A DNA stretch of 64,000 bases from Acetobacter farinalis (GCF_011516935.1 NZ_WOTF01000001.1:434001-498000), one strand, 5' to 3'. Counted from the first letter of the stretch, positions 16,785 through 25,580 are shown. Numbers and translations: made by a program. The notes: generated by a model not told the origin, from the letters alone.

Positions 16785-16897
16785 GCTTGGGGTGCCTTCT
16801 CTGCTTCGTCTGTGTCATTCGTTGGGCGCAGGGTCTGCATGTAATGGATGTTGAACTGGCACTCCGCCTCTTCCATGACTTGGTGGTAGACTGGCAT
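16781..16897 (-). CDS. Small ORF (38 aa) between arsB and arsH
   Basis: The frame begins ATG 16895-16897, 16 nt after the arsB stop codon. It ends in a TGA sharing bases with the arsH start (ATGA), the same coupling as at the arsR/arsC join. The peptide starts [20 protein letters not shown] and ends in an acidic, Ala/Pro-rich tail. It has one Cys and two His and no membrane segment. I recognise no family. It is either a true small protein or a translational coupler that feeds ribosomes to arsH. The upstream purine-rich GAGAGAGAGCGAG could be a weak ribosome-binding site. Confidence 0.5.
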   Translation of the reverse strand: MPVYHQVMEEAECQFNIHYMQTLRPTNDTDEAEKAPQA

Positions 16898-16913
16898 CGT
16901 CTCGCTCTCTCTC

Positions 16914-18227
16914 TCAGCCGGTGCCGATAAGCGGAAGCCAGAAGGCGAGCATGGTCAGGGTTATCAGTAGTACCGGCGGCGTGATCAGAAGGCCGACGCG
17001 CATATAGTGCAGCCATGTGATTTTGTAATTTCTGGCCGCGAGCACATGCAGCCAGAGCAGTGTGGCGAGGCTGCCAATAGGTGTGAATTTAGGCCCGAGG
17101 TCACAGCCGATAATGTTGGCATAGATCATGATGTCACGTGTCACGGGTGCAATGTCATGCGCCTGCTGGATCGACAACGCTCCGATCAGGACACTCGGCA
17201 TATTGTTCATGATGGAGGACAGGATGGCGGTAAGAAAGCCGGTGCCGACCGCCGCCGCCCATGGCCCATGATGACCAAGCCACACCAGAACATCGGCCAC
17301 GTACTCGGTCAGGCCAGCGTTTCGCAGCCCATAGACTACCAGATACATGCCAAGGCTGAAGAGAACGATCTGCCACGGCGCTCCCTTGAGAACCTCACCC
17401 ACCGCAATCACCCGTCCGCGCCCTCCGGACGCCACGCGCAAGGCGATGGCGAGCAGAATGGCGGCCGCAACACAGGCCACGATGCAGACGGGAATATGGA
17501 AAGGTGCTGTTACGAAATAGGCCATCAGCAGAGCGGCAAGCAGCGGAAAGGCGGCCTTGAACACCTGCCGGTCCTGAATGGCGGAGGCTGGTTCCGGTAG
17601 TGCAGTAATGCCGTAGGTTCCTGGTATTTCGCGCCGGTAGTAACCCCACAGGACGGCCAATGTGCCTGCCAGCGCCACCAGATCGACAGGGATCATGACA
17701 GCGGCATAACGGTTGAAGGAAATGCCAAAGAAATTGGCGCTGACGATGTTGACCAGATTGGAAATCACCAGTGGAAGACTGGTTGTATCGGCCACGAAGC
17801 CGGTGGCGATAATAATAGCCAGTGAGGCGGCCTGCGGCAGGCGTAATTGCGCCAGAAGGGCAATCACGATGGGTGTCAGCAGGAGGGCCGCTCCATCGTT
17901 GGCAAAAACCGCTGCGATTGCCGCGCCGAGAACGATAATCAGCGGGAACAGGATGCCACCGCGCCCTTTGCCCCAGCGCGCAACATGCAGGGCGGCCCAC
18001 TGAAAGAATCCTGCCTTGTCAAGCAGAAGAGAAATGACGATCAGGGCAATGAAGGTGAAAGTCGCATCCCAGACGATATGCCAGACGATAGGGATGTCCT
18101 GAAGATGGATGACACCTGTTGCAAGAGCTATGCCTGCTCCGGCGAGTGCGCTCCAGCCGATCCCCAACCCTTTGGGCTGCCAGATGACAAAAACCAGCGT
18201 GATGATGAAAATCGCAAGCGCTAGCAT
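16914..18227 (-). CDS. arsB: Arsenite efflux membrane protein ArsB
   Basis: 437 residues and about 11-12 membrane segments across the whole length. The ArsB/NhaD-type ion-transporter signatures [18 protein letters not shown] (about 108-125) and [17 protein letters not shown] are present, with [22 protein letters not shown] near the C-terminus. ArsB exports arsenite or antimonite as an antiporter, or as the channel of the ArsA ATPase; no arsA is present here. The start overlaps the arsC stop by one base (TGATG). Confidence 0.95.
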   Translation of the reverse strand: MLALAIFIITLVFVIWQPKGLGIGWSALAGAGIALATGVIHLQDIPIVWHIVWDATFTFIALIVISLLLDKAGFFQWAALHVARWGKGRGGILFPLIIVLGAAIAAVFANDGAALLLTPIVIALLAQLRLPQAASLAIIIATGFVADTTSLPLVISNLVNIVSANFFGISFNRYAAVMIPVDLVALAGTLAVLWGYYRREIPGTYGITALPEPASAIQDRQVFKAAFPLLAALLMAYFVTAPFHIPVCIVACVAAAILLAIALRVASGGRGRVIAVGEVLKGAPWQIVLFSLGMYLVVYGLRNAGLTEYVADVLVWLGHHGPWAAAVGTGFLTAILSSIMNNMPSVLIGALSIQQAHDIAPVTRDIMIYANIIGCDLGPKFTPIGSLATLLWLHVLAARNYKITWLHYMRVGLLITPPVLLITLTMLAFWLPLIGTG

Positions 18228-18649
18228 CAGATATTCCGCTTTCCGTTTTCATCCACGACCTGCTCACCGTCTTCCTTGAAGAACGCGCCTTGTTGCGGGG
18301 CAGGCAGAATATCGAGAACAGTTTCGGACGGGCGGCACAGTTTTGTACCCAGAGGCGAGACGACGATGGGCCGATTGATCAGGATCGGATGCGCCATCAT
18401 CGCGTCAATCAGGTAAGCGTCTGTCATCGCGGGGGTGTCGAGTTGCAGGTCATCATAAGGCGTGCCTTTGCGGCGCAAAAGGTCACGCACGGAAATACCC
18501 ATGCTGTCGATCAGCGCGCGTAACTCCGCACGTGAAGGCGGGGTTTTCAGATACTCGATGATGATGGGCTCGATCCCGGCGTTGCGGATCAGCGCCAGCA
18601 CGTTGCGCGATGTACCGCAATCCGGGTTGTGATAAAGGGTGATATTCAT
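18227..18649 (-). CDS. arsC: Arsenate reductase, glutaredoxin-dependent ArsC
   Basis: 140 residues from the ATG at 18647-18649, giving the normal ArsC N-terminus [20 protein letters not shown] with catalytic Cys11. The Arg residues that hold arsenate in the ArsC/Spx thioredoxin fold are recognisable ([12 protein letters not shown], and [16 protein letters not shown]). It reduces arsenate to arsenite with glutathione and glutaredoxin for export by ArsB. It overlaps arsR by 4 nt. Confidence 0.95.
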   Translation of the reverse strand: MNITLYHNPDCGTSRNVLALIRNAGIEPIIIEYLKTPPSRAELRALIDSMGISVRDLLRRKGTPYDDLQLDTPAMTDAYLIDAMMAHPILINRPIVVSPLGTKLCRPSETVLDILPAPQQGAFFKEDGEQVVDENGKRNI

Positions 18650-18999
18650 GAGGTGGTTTTTCCTCGGCAACAGCTGGATGCGAGTTCGGCAAACAGAGGG
18701 GCGCTCAAGTCCGGGCGCCCCGCGCAGCAACCCTCGATCAGAAACAGGGTTAGGTCCTGCAAACGCTCCAGACTGGCGCGGTAGATAATAAGGCGGCTTT
18801 GGCGTTGGGATGTGAGCAACCCCGCACGGGCCAGCACAGCGAGATGCACGGAGATGGTGTTTTGCGGCAGTTCAAGCGCGCGTGCGACCTCTCCGGCCGG
18901 GAGACCATCAGGTTCGTGGCGCACAAGAAGGCGGAAGATTTCCAGCCGGGTCGATTGCGAGAGCGCGCTGAACGCGAGGAGGGCTGCTTCTGTATCCAT
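18646..18999 (-). CDS. arsR: ArsR-family arsenic-responsive repressor
   Basis: 117 residues with a winged helix (RLEIFRLLVRHEPDGLPAGEVARALELPQNTISVHLAVLARAGLL). The classic Cys-x-Cys of the DNA-recognition helix (ELCVCDL in E. coli) is absent. Instead there are two C-terminal cysteine pairs, Cys91-Cys92 and Cys110-Cys111, resembling the C-terminal As(III) sites of Acidithiobacillus-type ArsR. It is first in the operon, and its operator overlaps its own start codon. Confidence 0.93.
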   Translation of the reverse strand: MDTEAALLAFSALSQSTRLEIFRLLVRHEPDGLPAGEVARALELPQNTISVHLAVLARAGLLTSQRQSRLIIYRASLERLQDLTLFLIEGCCAGRPDLSAPLFAELASSCCRGKTTS

Positions 19000-19021
19000 A
19001 TATCAACGTTTAATGATTTAT
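18998..19021 (-). promoter_or_regulatory. ArsR operator at the arsR start
   Basis: ATATATCA-N8-TGATTTAT is an imperfect inverted repeat with 7 of 8 matching arm positions. It begins at the arsR start codon, and a TATAAT -10 element follows at 19025-19030 on the minus strand. A repressor here would block the promoter and early transcribed region. Confidence 0.6.
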
Positions 19022-19117
19022 GGAATTATATCAAGCGGGGCAGGTTCTTTCAGGGGGGCGTGCTGTTTCGCTCAGATCAGGCCGTGCTTATTATCCTGTG
19101 CAGAAATGCGGCTTACC

Positions 19118-20335
19118 TCAATAGTCTGACAGACGTAGCGAATCATGCACCCTCGCTCTGGTCCCATCAAATATGCCCGCCGTTCCGTTCCGCGCGATTT
19201 CGGCAAGGATGCGGTCACGCGTCTCAATGTCCTTCTGTGTTCTGGGCAGGAAGAAAGCCCCGTTATCATCGGTCGCCAGTGCCTGGTTTGCCTCGACAAA
19301 CGGCCGCGTGAGATGCTCGTAGGCCGTAAACGCCTCTTCCGGAGCGTTATGAGTAGCCAGCTCACCTGCCAGCACATAGGCGCCAACCAACGCCAGACTG
19401 GTCCCCTGACCTGATCGGAAAGAAGGGGCAAACGCCGCATCCCCGACCAGCGCCACGCGTCCCTTTGACCAGTGGGGCATCCGGATCTGACTGACCGTAT
19501 CGAAATACAGATCGTCGGCTTTTACCATGGCATCAAGCAGATTCGGAACTTCCCAGCGCATGCCTGAGAACACGGTTTGTGTACGTCGGATCTGTTCTTC
19601 CGCATTGCGACAGGAGGCGCTAGCGACTTCATCTGTTGCAAAAGCAAGGAAACCGAAAACCTTCGGGTTATCCTGAACCGCCCAGATTCCGGCTGTGCGT
19701 CCTGGTTCGGCGTGAAAGATGCCGGCATGTGAAAGGCTTTTGTCATTTGGCATGGAGAAAAGATTGAATCGGAAGCCGAGGGAATGGTTAAACAGGGCCT
19801 CGGGACCGAAAACCAGATTGCGGACCCGCGAGTGTAACCCGTCTGCACCGATGACGATATCATATCGTGCCCGCTGACCGCTGGTGAATCCGATATCAAC
19901 GCCCTTACCGTCATCATGGAGCGTGTCGATTGAGTCATTGAAACGGTAATCTATCCCGCTGTTGCGGGTCGCGTCATAGAGCAGGGTTGTCAGGGTTCCG
20001 CGCGGGAGTTCGACATCACGCTCGGCTTCGCTGCCGATCGCCTCGTAGATCGGTAGGCTGCCGATGATCTGACCTGCTTTATCCACGAAGGTCATGGTGC
20101 GGGATGCTATATGGGCTGCCCGGATCTGAGGCAGCAGGCCCATGCGCTCGACCACGTCAATGGCCGTGCCGCGTACGTCGATCGGGTATCCGCCAGTCCG
20201 GATGATCGGCGCGCGTTCGACCACCGTTACATCGAACCCATAACGGTCGAGCCAGAAGGCGAGCGCTGGACCTGCGATGCTGGCACCGGAGATGAGTACG
20301 GAACGGCGTTGTGCTGGAACCATCGGGATGTTCAT
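19118..20335 (-). CDS. FAD-dependent monooxygenase (PHBH/TetX-like)
   Basis: 405 residues. The FAD-binding motif SVLISGASIAGPALAFWLDRYG is at about 12-33 and a ribose/FAD motif at RVALVGDAAFAPSFRSGQGTSLALVGAYVLAGEL (about 292-325). YDIVIGADGLHSRVR is the conserved DG motif of class A flavoprotein hydroxylases. Such enzymes hydroxylate aromatic compounds or inactivate tetracyclines; substrate specificity cannot be told. The gene is divergent from a TetR regulator, with two operator copies between them. Confidence 0.88.
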   Translation of the reverse strand: MNIPMVPAQRRSVLISGASIAGPALAFWLDRYGFDVTVVERAPIIRTGGYPIDVRGTAIDVVERMGLLPQIRAAHIASRTMTFVDKAGQIIGSLPIYEAIGSEAERDVELPRGTLTTLLYDATRNSGIDYRFNDSIDTLHDDGKGVDIGFTSGQRARYDIVIGADGLHSRVRNLVFGPEALFNHSLGFRFNLFSMPNDKSLSHAGIFHAEPGRTAGIWAVQDNPKVFGFLAFATDEVASASCRNAEEQIRRTQTVFSGMRWEVPNLLDAMVKADDLYFDTVSQIRMPHWSKGRVALVGDAAFAPSFRSGQGTSLALVGAYVLAGELATHNAPEEAFTAYEHLTRPFVEANQALATDDNGAFFLPRTQKDIETRDRILAEIARNGTAGIFDGTRARVHDSLRLSDY

Positions 20336-20349
20336 GATATTTACTCAAA

Positions 20350-20372
20350 ATAAGATTCGTGGAGTATCTTAT
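20350..20372. promoter_or_regulatory. TetR operator copy 1 (ATAAGAT-N9-ATCTTAT)
   Basis: A perfect 7-bp inverted repeat with a 9-bp spacer, 15 bp upstream of the monooxygenase start. A second copy lies 43 bp away in the same divergent gap. Confidence 0.75.
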
Positions 20373-20392
20373 CTTGTGCGCATCAAAAGGCA

Positions 20393-20415
20393 ATAAGATT
20401 CATTTTGTATCTTAA
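20393..20415. promoter_or_regulatory. TetR operator copy 2 (ATAAGAT-N9-ATCTTAA)
   Basis: Same arms and same spacer length as copy 1, with one mismatch in the last base. It ends 10 bp before the tetR start codon, where it would block autoregulated expression. Confidence 0.75.
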
Positions 20416-20424
20416 TGGAGAGTC

Positions 20425-21024
20425 ATGAAAGCTCAAAAACAGACACGAAGGCGCGGTGTGGCTTTGGAAGAGGCGATCCTGGAAGCGACATGGGTAGAAC
20501 TGGCAGAACACGGTTATGCGGGTTTGACGATGGAAAACGTCGCCCGCCGTGCGGAAACCAGCCGCACGGTGCTGCATCGACGCTGGCCCAGCCGCACGGC
20601 GCTTGCAACGGCAGCACTGGCGCAACAATTCGCGCGGTCGAATATCATCATCCCCGATATGGGCAGTTTGCGTGATGAACTCTGCTATCTTCTCAAATGT
20701 ATGTCGGATCGCGCGGGTTCGAAGGACCTGCAGTTGTTTTTCGATATGCAGAAGGATCTCGTGGCCGAGCGGTCGAGCTTTGCCGACATACGGGCGCGCA
20801 TTGTGGACGGGAGCCAGTTTCATGCCGTTATGGGAAGGGCTATTGAACGGGGCGAGATCGATCCGGTCCGTATCACGCCTCGCATTGCATCCCTTCCTCT
20901 CGACCTTGCTCGTCATGAAATTATGATGACATTCCAGACTTTATCGGATGACACCATCCGGGAGATTGTCGACGATATCTTCCTGCCATTAGTGCGTCGG
21001 GGTGAGCGTTCTTCTCAGGCATGA
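20425..21024 (+). CDS. TetR/AcrR family transcriptional regulator
   Basis: 199 residues. The helix-turn-helix is at about 14-60 (LEEAILEATWVELAEHGYAGLTMENVARRAETSRTVLHRRWPSRTALATAAL) and a TetR_C_16-like ligand domain follows. It is divergent from the flavin monooxygenase gene by 89 bp containing two matching palindromes, which makes the monooxygenase its likely target. TetR/monooxygenase pairs of this kind are usually induced by the aromatic substrate. Confidence 0.9.
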   Translation: MKAQKQTRRRGVALEEAILEATWVELAEHGYAGLTMENVARRAETSRTVLHRRWPSRTALATAALAQQFARSNIIIPDMGSLRDELCYLLKCMSDRAGSKDLQLFFDMQKDLVAERSSFADIRARIVDGSQFHAVMGRAIERGEIDPVRITPRIASLPLDLARHEIMMTFQTLSDDTIREIVDDIFLPLVRRGERSSQA

Positions 21025-21260
21025 CGTATCTTCCGTATTGAAGGCGTCATTCCATTTTCAGGGCGCATCGGCATGATCTGCGTGACAACCATTGGGGACG
21101 AAAACTCGGCAAGACCCTGAATGTGCTCAACGCGTCGCGGATTGATCGCTTTCGCCTGCGTTGCAGAGACATATCGGGCGCTTATGGTGTTTTCTGAACA
21201 AGGTCGCTCGTCGCAGATCATGGCGTTGGTGTTAATTCATGGTCGCTCTGGTATTGAATA

Positions 21261-22115
21261 TTATAATGCAGTCGTAATCACTGTATCGAGCGGCGTTGTC
21301 GGATGACCGATAAGGCGCGAGAGAGTATGGCTGTCATCGAACAATGCTCCCTGCGATGCTGCCACGTCCGCGTCAGCCAGGAGTGTGGCAAAAGGTGCGG
21401 GCAGGCCTGCATCTTCGAGTGCCCTGGCATAACCGTCTTCGGAGAGATCATTATAGACGATTGTGCGCGCTGCATGTTTTGATACCGTTGCTGCAAGATC
21501 AGCCAGTGTGAAGGCCTCGTCCGCAGCGAGTTCGTAAATCTTGCCGACGTGATCATCCGTCTTCAGAACCCGGGCAGCAGCCTCTGCGTAATCACGGCGG
21601 GTTGCTGACGAAAAACGCCCCTCTTTTGCTGCGCCGATGAACGCGCCGTGCTCAAGAACTGCAGGCAGAGCCATGAGGTGATTTTCCATGTACCAGCCGT
21701 TCCGCAGGATGACGGCGGGAAGGCCGGATGCGGCAATCGCCTCCTCCGTTTGCCGGTGTTCGATGGCGAGTTGCGCCGGAGAGGTATCTGCATGCAGCAT
21801 GCTGGTATAGGCAAGCAGGGACACGCCCGCCGCGCGCGCTGCGTCGATCACGGCACGATGTTGCGTCGTACGACCTGAAATTTCGGTGGATGAGATCAGC
21901 AGGAGTTTCTTCACCCCGTTCAGCGCGGCAGGCAGTGTCTCGGGGCGGTCGTAATCCGCCTCGCGCACCACGACGCCGAGTGCCGCGAGATCCTGCGCCT
22001 TGGCCGGATTGCGGACAGCGGCGATGATCTGGCCTGCGGGAACGGATTTCAACAGTGTTTCAATGACAAGACGGCCAAGCTGGCCCGAAGCGCCGGTAAT
22101 AGCATACATGGTCAT
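21261..22115 (-). CDS. NAD(P)H:quinone oxidoreductase / NmrA-like SDR (QorB type)
   Basis: 284 residues. The atypical SDR motif MYAITGASGQLGRLVIETLL sits at the N-terminus, followed by LLLISSTEISGRTTQHRAVIDAARAAGV, LLAYTSMLHAD and ILRNGWYMENHL, as in QorB (YtfG) quinone reductases. These reduce quinones with NADPH. The gene is divergent from an HxlR regulator with an N-terminal cysteine, the arrangement of redox-sensing QorR/YodB systems. The start could also be the Met two codons later. Confidence 0.85.
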   Translation of the reverse strand: MTMYAITGASGQLGRLVIETLLKSVPAGQIIAAVRNPAKAQDLAALGVVVREADYDRPETLPAALNGVKKLLLISSTEISGRTTQHRAVIDAARAAGVSLLAYTSMLHADTSPAQLAIEHRQTEEAIAASGLPAVILRNGWYMENHLMALPAVLEHGAFIGAAKEGRFSSATRRDYAEAAARVLKTDDHVGKIYELAADEAFTLADLAATVSKHAARTIVYNDLSEDGYARALEDAGLPAPFATLLADADVAASQGALFDDSHTLSRLIGHPTTPLDTVITTAL

Positions 22116-22211
22116 ATTCTTTCATCAGGAGGCTTGGAGCCTGTTGTTTTGTTGTGGCCGGGTGGGGTCTCTCACCGGGACAACACCCATATAAGAACAA
22201 CAGTTTCTACT

Positions 22212-22236
22212 GGTAACTATATATCTTGAGGTTATC
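22212..22236. promoter_or_regulatory. Candidate HxlR operator between qorB-like gene and hxlR
   Basis: GGTAAC-N13-GTTATC, an imperfect inverted repeat (5 of 6), lies in the 159-bp divergent gap about 40 bp upstream of the hxlR start. Another GTAACC follows at about 22248. The spacing differs from a simple palindrome, so this is tentative. Confidence 0.35.
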
Positions 22237-22274
22237 GTCGCTTTTCAGTAACCTGTCGGAAACCAGGTGAGGGA

Positions 22275-22658
22275 ATGGTTATGGTTCTGAGAATGCGGAC
22301 CGCAGTGAAAGCGCTTCCGGGCTGCCCCATGTCACAGTGCATGTCTCTGCTGAGCGGCTTATGGTCTCCGGAGATCATCTGGTCGCTCAGTAAGGGGGCA
22401 CGGAGATTCTCGGAAATTCGCCGCAATATTCCCGGGATTTCGGCCAAGGTTCTGACAGGGCGGCTGCGTGATCTTGAACGGCGTGGCGTTCTAAGCCGCA
22501 GCGTAATTCCGACATCACCCCCAACGGTCGAATACGAGCTCACCTCGCTCGGAGAAGAATTGCTGCCGGCGATTCAATCCATTGTGGAGGTCGGAACGCG
22601 GTTGATCCTTCGTGACCGTCAGCTGCATGACAGTGATGTGCCGCTCAAGCCGGATTAA
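22275..22658 (+). CDS. HxlR-family (DUF24) redox-type transcriptional regulator
   Basis: 127 residues with the HxlR winged helix: GCPMSQCMSLLSGLWSPEIIWSL, RRFSEIRRNIPGISAKVLTGRLRDLERRGVL and EYELTSLGEEL. Cys17 sits at the position of the redox-active cysteine of QorR and HypR/YodB, and a second, Cys22, follows five residues later. Together with the divergent quinone reductase gene this suggests a quinone/diamide-sensing repressor. The start could also be the third codon. Confidence 0.88.
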   Translation: MVMVLRMRTAVKALPGCPMSQCMSLLSGLWSPEIIWSLSKGARRFSEIRRNIPGISAKVLTGRLRDLERRGVLSRSVIPTSPPTVEYELTSLGEELLPAIQSIVEVGTRLILRDRQLHDSDVPLKPD

Positions 22659-23078
22659 GCTGCAATTTATGCTGTCTAAGGGGACACCATGATCAGCAAG
22701 ACAATGCGAGCATACTGATGCGCACAAACATGCGCTTCATGCCGGTTCTTAGCGGAGGGGCGGGGAGGAAAACCATGGTTCGCCTGCATCCCGAACATCT
22801 CGTTCGTTTCAGGGGTCGCCACGAAGCTGGCAGTCATAGAGAAAACTTGACTGGATCGCACAGTTTTTGGCAAAATCACAACGCCTAAAAAGACAGCGAT
22901 GCAGGTATGGTGAGAACCTGCGGTCTCTTTGAGACAGTCACGCTTGAGTGGGGAAGCCTGCTCTTGGCCATGGCCGGACACCGTGAGGGGTTTCCCCTCC
23001 CGTGTGGTCGGTTGTGGCTGGCTCCATGTCTCCGCTGCCGATCCGTGTCCGTTGCACAGACAGCGGAAAGGCACGATT
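22659..23078. other. Intergenic, no gene recognised
   Basis: 420 bases between the hxlR-like and VOC genes. Short open frames on both strands show no family motif. A possible promoter for the VOC gene (TTGACT near 22842, CAAAAT near 22866) lies inside. The stretch may contain decayed coding sequence. Confidence 0.4.
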
Positions 23079-23459
23079 ATGAAACTCAATCACATCAATC
23101 TTTACAGCCACGATGTCGCGGCTGATCAAGCTATGTTCGAGCGTTACTTCGGCCTGCGAACTCTGGTTGTTCGCGGAAAGAAGATGGCAATCATGCAGGA
23201 TGATGACGGCCTTATATTGCTCGTCAATCATTTTGATAGCGCGCTTCATGGTTTCGACTATCCGAAGGAAGTAGACATTCTGCATATCGGCTTCCTTCAG
23301 GAGACCCGGCAGGAGGTGGATGACCTGTACGCTCGCCTGATTGCTGATGGGTGGGACGTTCAGCCCCCATGCACTACCCATGGCGCCTGGGCGTTTTATC
23401 TGAAGGCGAAAGGGGGCTACTTCATAGAAGTTGCGACAGTAACGCCCATCAAGGAGTAA
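23079..23459 (+). CDS. VOC (glyoxalase/bleomycin resistance/dioxygenase) family protein
   Basis: 126 residues from the ATG at 23079, preceded by GGAAAGG; the frame is open further upstream but without a good start. The N-terminal beta-alpha-beta module (MKLNHINLYSHDVAADQAMFERYFGLRTL) and C-terminal GYFIEVATV segment are typical of single-VOC proteins. His5 and Glu near residue 117 could be metal ligands. Members act as glyoxalases, dioxygenases or drug-binding proteins; no specific role can be given. A hairpin follows the stop codon. Confidence 0.82.
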   Translation: MKLNHINLYSHDVAADQAMFERYFGLRTLVVRGKKMAIMQDDDGLILLVNHFDSALHGFDYPKEVDILHIGFLQETRQEVDDLYARLIADGWDVQPPCTTHGAWAFYLKAKGGYFIEVATVTPIKE

Positions 23460-23469
23460 GAGCTTAACC

Positions 23470-23499
23470 GGAAGAGGCACCATAACTGTGCCATCTTCC
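23470..23499 (+). terminator. Hairpin after the VOC gene
   Basis: GGAAGAGGCAC / GTGCC-A-TCTTCC, an 11-bp stem with one bulged A and a 7-nt loop, 10 nt past the stop codon. It has no U-run, so it may be a weak terminator or 3'-end stabiliser. Confidence 0.45.
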
Positions 23500-23717
23500 C
23501 TATGCTGGAGCCGGGTCATACGGGCCATGCAGGAGGCATCTCCTGTATAACCCCCAGCGGAGCCTGTCTGCGGTGCATGGAGCAGGCAGGCAACCGTTGT
23601 CTGACAAGATTTTTCATTTGTGAAAAAGCGGTTTTCCGATTCCCTCTACAGGTTTATGCTTCGTGTCATACACATGATTTCCGGCGTGTGGCAGGCCTTC
23701 AATAGTCCTCAGGACGT

Positions 23718-24572
23718 TCAGTTGTCTGTTGATCGGGTTAACTCCTCCCAATCAGCAATTTCGCGTTCCAAGCGGGAAAGGCGCTCACGAACCAGACGCA
23801 GAGCATCACTTCCAAGGAGAAGTTGTGGTGGTGGCGTATCCGATGCAACCAGATGCAGCACCGCCGCCGCAAGTTTGGCAGGGTCTCCCAACTGCTTGCC
23901 GTCTTTCTCGCGGCGTGCGGTGCGGATCGGATCGAACAGTGCATCGTAGTCCGCAATTGAACGCTCGCTCCTGACCATAGAGCGTCCGGCCCAGTCTGTG
24001 CGGAATGACCCGGGGCAAAGTGCCGTGACATGAACTCCGAAGTGCGCCATTTCTGCGCGCATGACGTCTGAAATGCCCTGCAAGGCGAATTTGCTTCCAC
24101 AGTAATACGCTATGCCCGGCATGGTGATCAGACCACCCATTGATGTCACGTTCACGATAAACCCCCTGCGGCGTTCGCGAAAATGCGGCAGAAAGGCTTT
24201 GGCGATTGCAACAGCTCCGAAGACATTGACATCGAACTGGCGGCGCATTTCCTCAAGAGAGGATTCCTCCAGAACCCCCTCATGCCCATAGCCTGCATTG
24301 TTGATGAGAACATCGACCGGCCCGTGGTCTTCCTCAGTCTGTGCGACGATGGCGGGAATGCGGTCGAATTCGGTGACATCACACAGGACCGTGCGGACAT
24401 CCGGCAGTTGCGCCTCCAATGAGGTTTTTGCGGTTTGCGAGCGGACCGCACCAATCACGCGATGCCCTGCCTCAAGAGCGGCCTGAGCAATGGCTAACCC
24501 AAATCCTGAATTTGCACCCGTGATGAAAAAAGTCTGCTCTGGCATGGCTCTGCTCTGTCTGATTGCATTCAT
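23718..24572 (-). CDS. Short-chain dehydrogenase/reductase (classical SDR)
   Basis: 284 residues. It has FITGANSGFGLAIAQAALEAG (about 15-35), NNAGYGHEGVLEE, the YYCGSK active-site motif (YxxxK) and the substrate-side ALCPGSFRTDWAG. It resembles SDRs annotated as oxidoreductases of unknown substrate. It is divergent from an AraC-family gene, which is its likely activator. A second start, 9 codons in (24545), is possible. Confidence 0.87.
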   Translation of the reverse strand: MNAIRQSRAMPEQTFFITGANSGFGLAIAQAALEAGHRVIGAVRSQTAKTSLEAQLPDVRTVLCDVTEFDRIPAIVAQTEEDHGPVDVLINNAGYGHEGVLEESSLEEMRRQFDVNVFGAVAIAKAFLPHFRERRRGFIVNVTSMGGLITMPGIAYYCGSKFALQGISDVMRAEMAHFGVHVTALCPGSFRTDWAGRSMVRSERSIADYDALFDPIRTARREKDGKQLGDPAKLAAAVLHLVASDTPPPQLLLGSDALRLVRERLSRLEREIADWEELTRSTDN

Positions 24573-24640
24573 GCTTTGACCAATACTATCATATTGGCGC
24601 GTCCTCTATCTCACTTCCTCTGATTGTTTTGCTCAATCCT

Positions 24641-25552
24641 ATGAATTCTTTCTCCGCGCGGTCTCACCTCATTGCGTTGGCGGCCAAACTTGCACCGCGG
24701 CATGGCTACAACACCACGCCTATGCAGGGCATTCGCATCCTGCGTTCCGAAACCGTTCTTGAAGATGTTCCCGTTCTTTATAGGCCTGGTGTGGTCTTCG
24801 TTTTGCAGGGGGCTAAGCAGGGCTTCCTCAATGGCGAGGTCTACCATTATGACGCCGACCATTATCTTGCCGTTTCCGTCCCTGTTCCGTTCCGGATGGC
24901 GTCGCAGGCCGACCCAGAACACCCTCTGCTTGCTATCTACGTCGATTTTGACCTGCATCTTGCTGCTGAAATCGTGAGCATACTGGAGGGGCAGATCGAT
25001 CATGACGAGAGGGCGCGGGCCAGAAGCCTTGTTTCAAGCCCGATGGTGCCCTCGATTGTTGACGTGCTTCAACGCCTGCTTCATGCTCTCCATCATCCGC
25101 GGGAACTTACCGTTCTCGGCCCGGGGCTGCTGCGCGAGTTGCATTATCGCGTTCTGGTGGGGCCTCAGGGGGGACCGCTGATGGCGGCACTGCATCGCAA
25201 TAACGCGACAGGCAGGATCGTGCAGAGCCTGATGCTGATCCGCGAACGCTACACTGCCGCCTTATCGGTAACGGAAGTCGCAGCGATGGCCGGTATGAGT
25301 GTTCCTTCCTATCATGCCGGTTTTAAATCCCTTACCGGGAATACACCGATCCAATACATCAAGGCCATGCGCTTACATGAGGCCAGAGTGAAAATCGCGC
25401 AGCGCAGGGGCTCGATTGCCGCTATTGCCGCCGAAGTCGGCTATGCCAGCGCTGCCCAGTTCAGCCGCGATTTCAAACGCCATTTTCAACGCAGCCCCAG
25501 TGAGGACGCTCAATGGATGCGGGAGCATCTGGGGGAGGCGGGGCAGGGGTGA
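24641..25552 (+). CDS. AraC-family transcriptional regulator
   Basis: 303 residues from the ATG at 24641; the frame is open to a TTG at 24563 that would overlap the divergent SDR gene. The N-terminal AraC_N (arabinose-binding-like, type 1) domain has VVFVLQGAKQGFLNGEVYHYDADHYLAVSVPVPF. The C-terminal double helix-turn-helix is at about 215-295 (LSVTEVAAMAGMSVPSYHAGFKSLTGNTPIQYIKAMRLHEA and AIAAEVGYASAAQFSRDFKRHF). This subfamily often activates a divergent SDR or aldo-keto reductase gene. Confidence 0.9.
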   Translation: MNSFSARSHLIALAAKLAPRHGYNTTPMQGIRILRSETVLEDVPVLYRPGVVFVLQGAKQGFLNGEVYHYDADHYLAVSVPVPFRMASQADPEHPLLAIYVDFDLHLAAEIVSILEGQIDHDERARARSLVSSPMVPSIVDVLQRLLHALHHPRELTVLGPGLLRELHYRVLVGPQGGPLMAALHRNNATGRIVQSLMLIRERYTAALSVTEVAAMAGMSVPSYHAGFKSLTGNTPIQYIKAMRLHEARVKIAQRRGSIAAIAAEVGYASAAQFSRDFKRHFQRSPSEDAQWMREHLGEAGQG

Positions 25553-25580
25553 ACGCCCAGTTTCTGTGCGCCCGGCTCGG

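Noticed and set aside
21025-21260. Short open frames between tetR and the qorB-like gene
   Set aside because: Up to 68 codons but no recognisable family, no RBS and the two strands compete; kept as unassigned gap.
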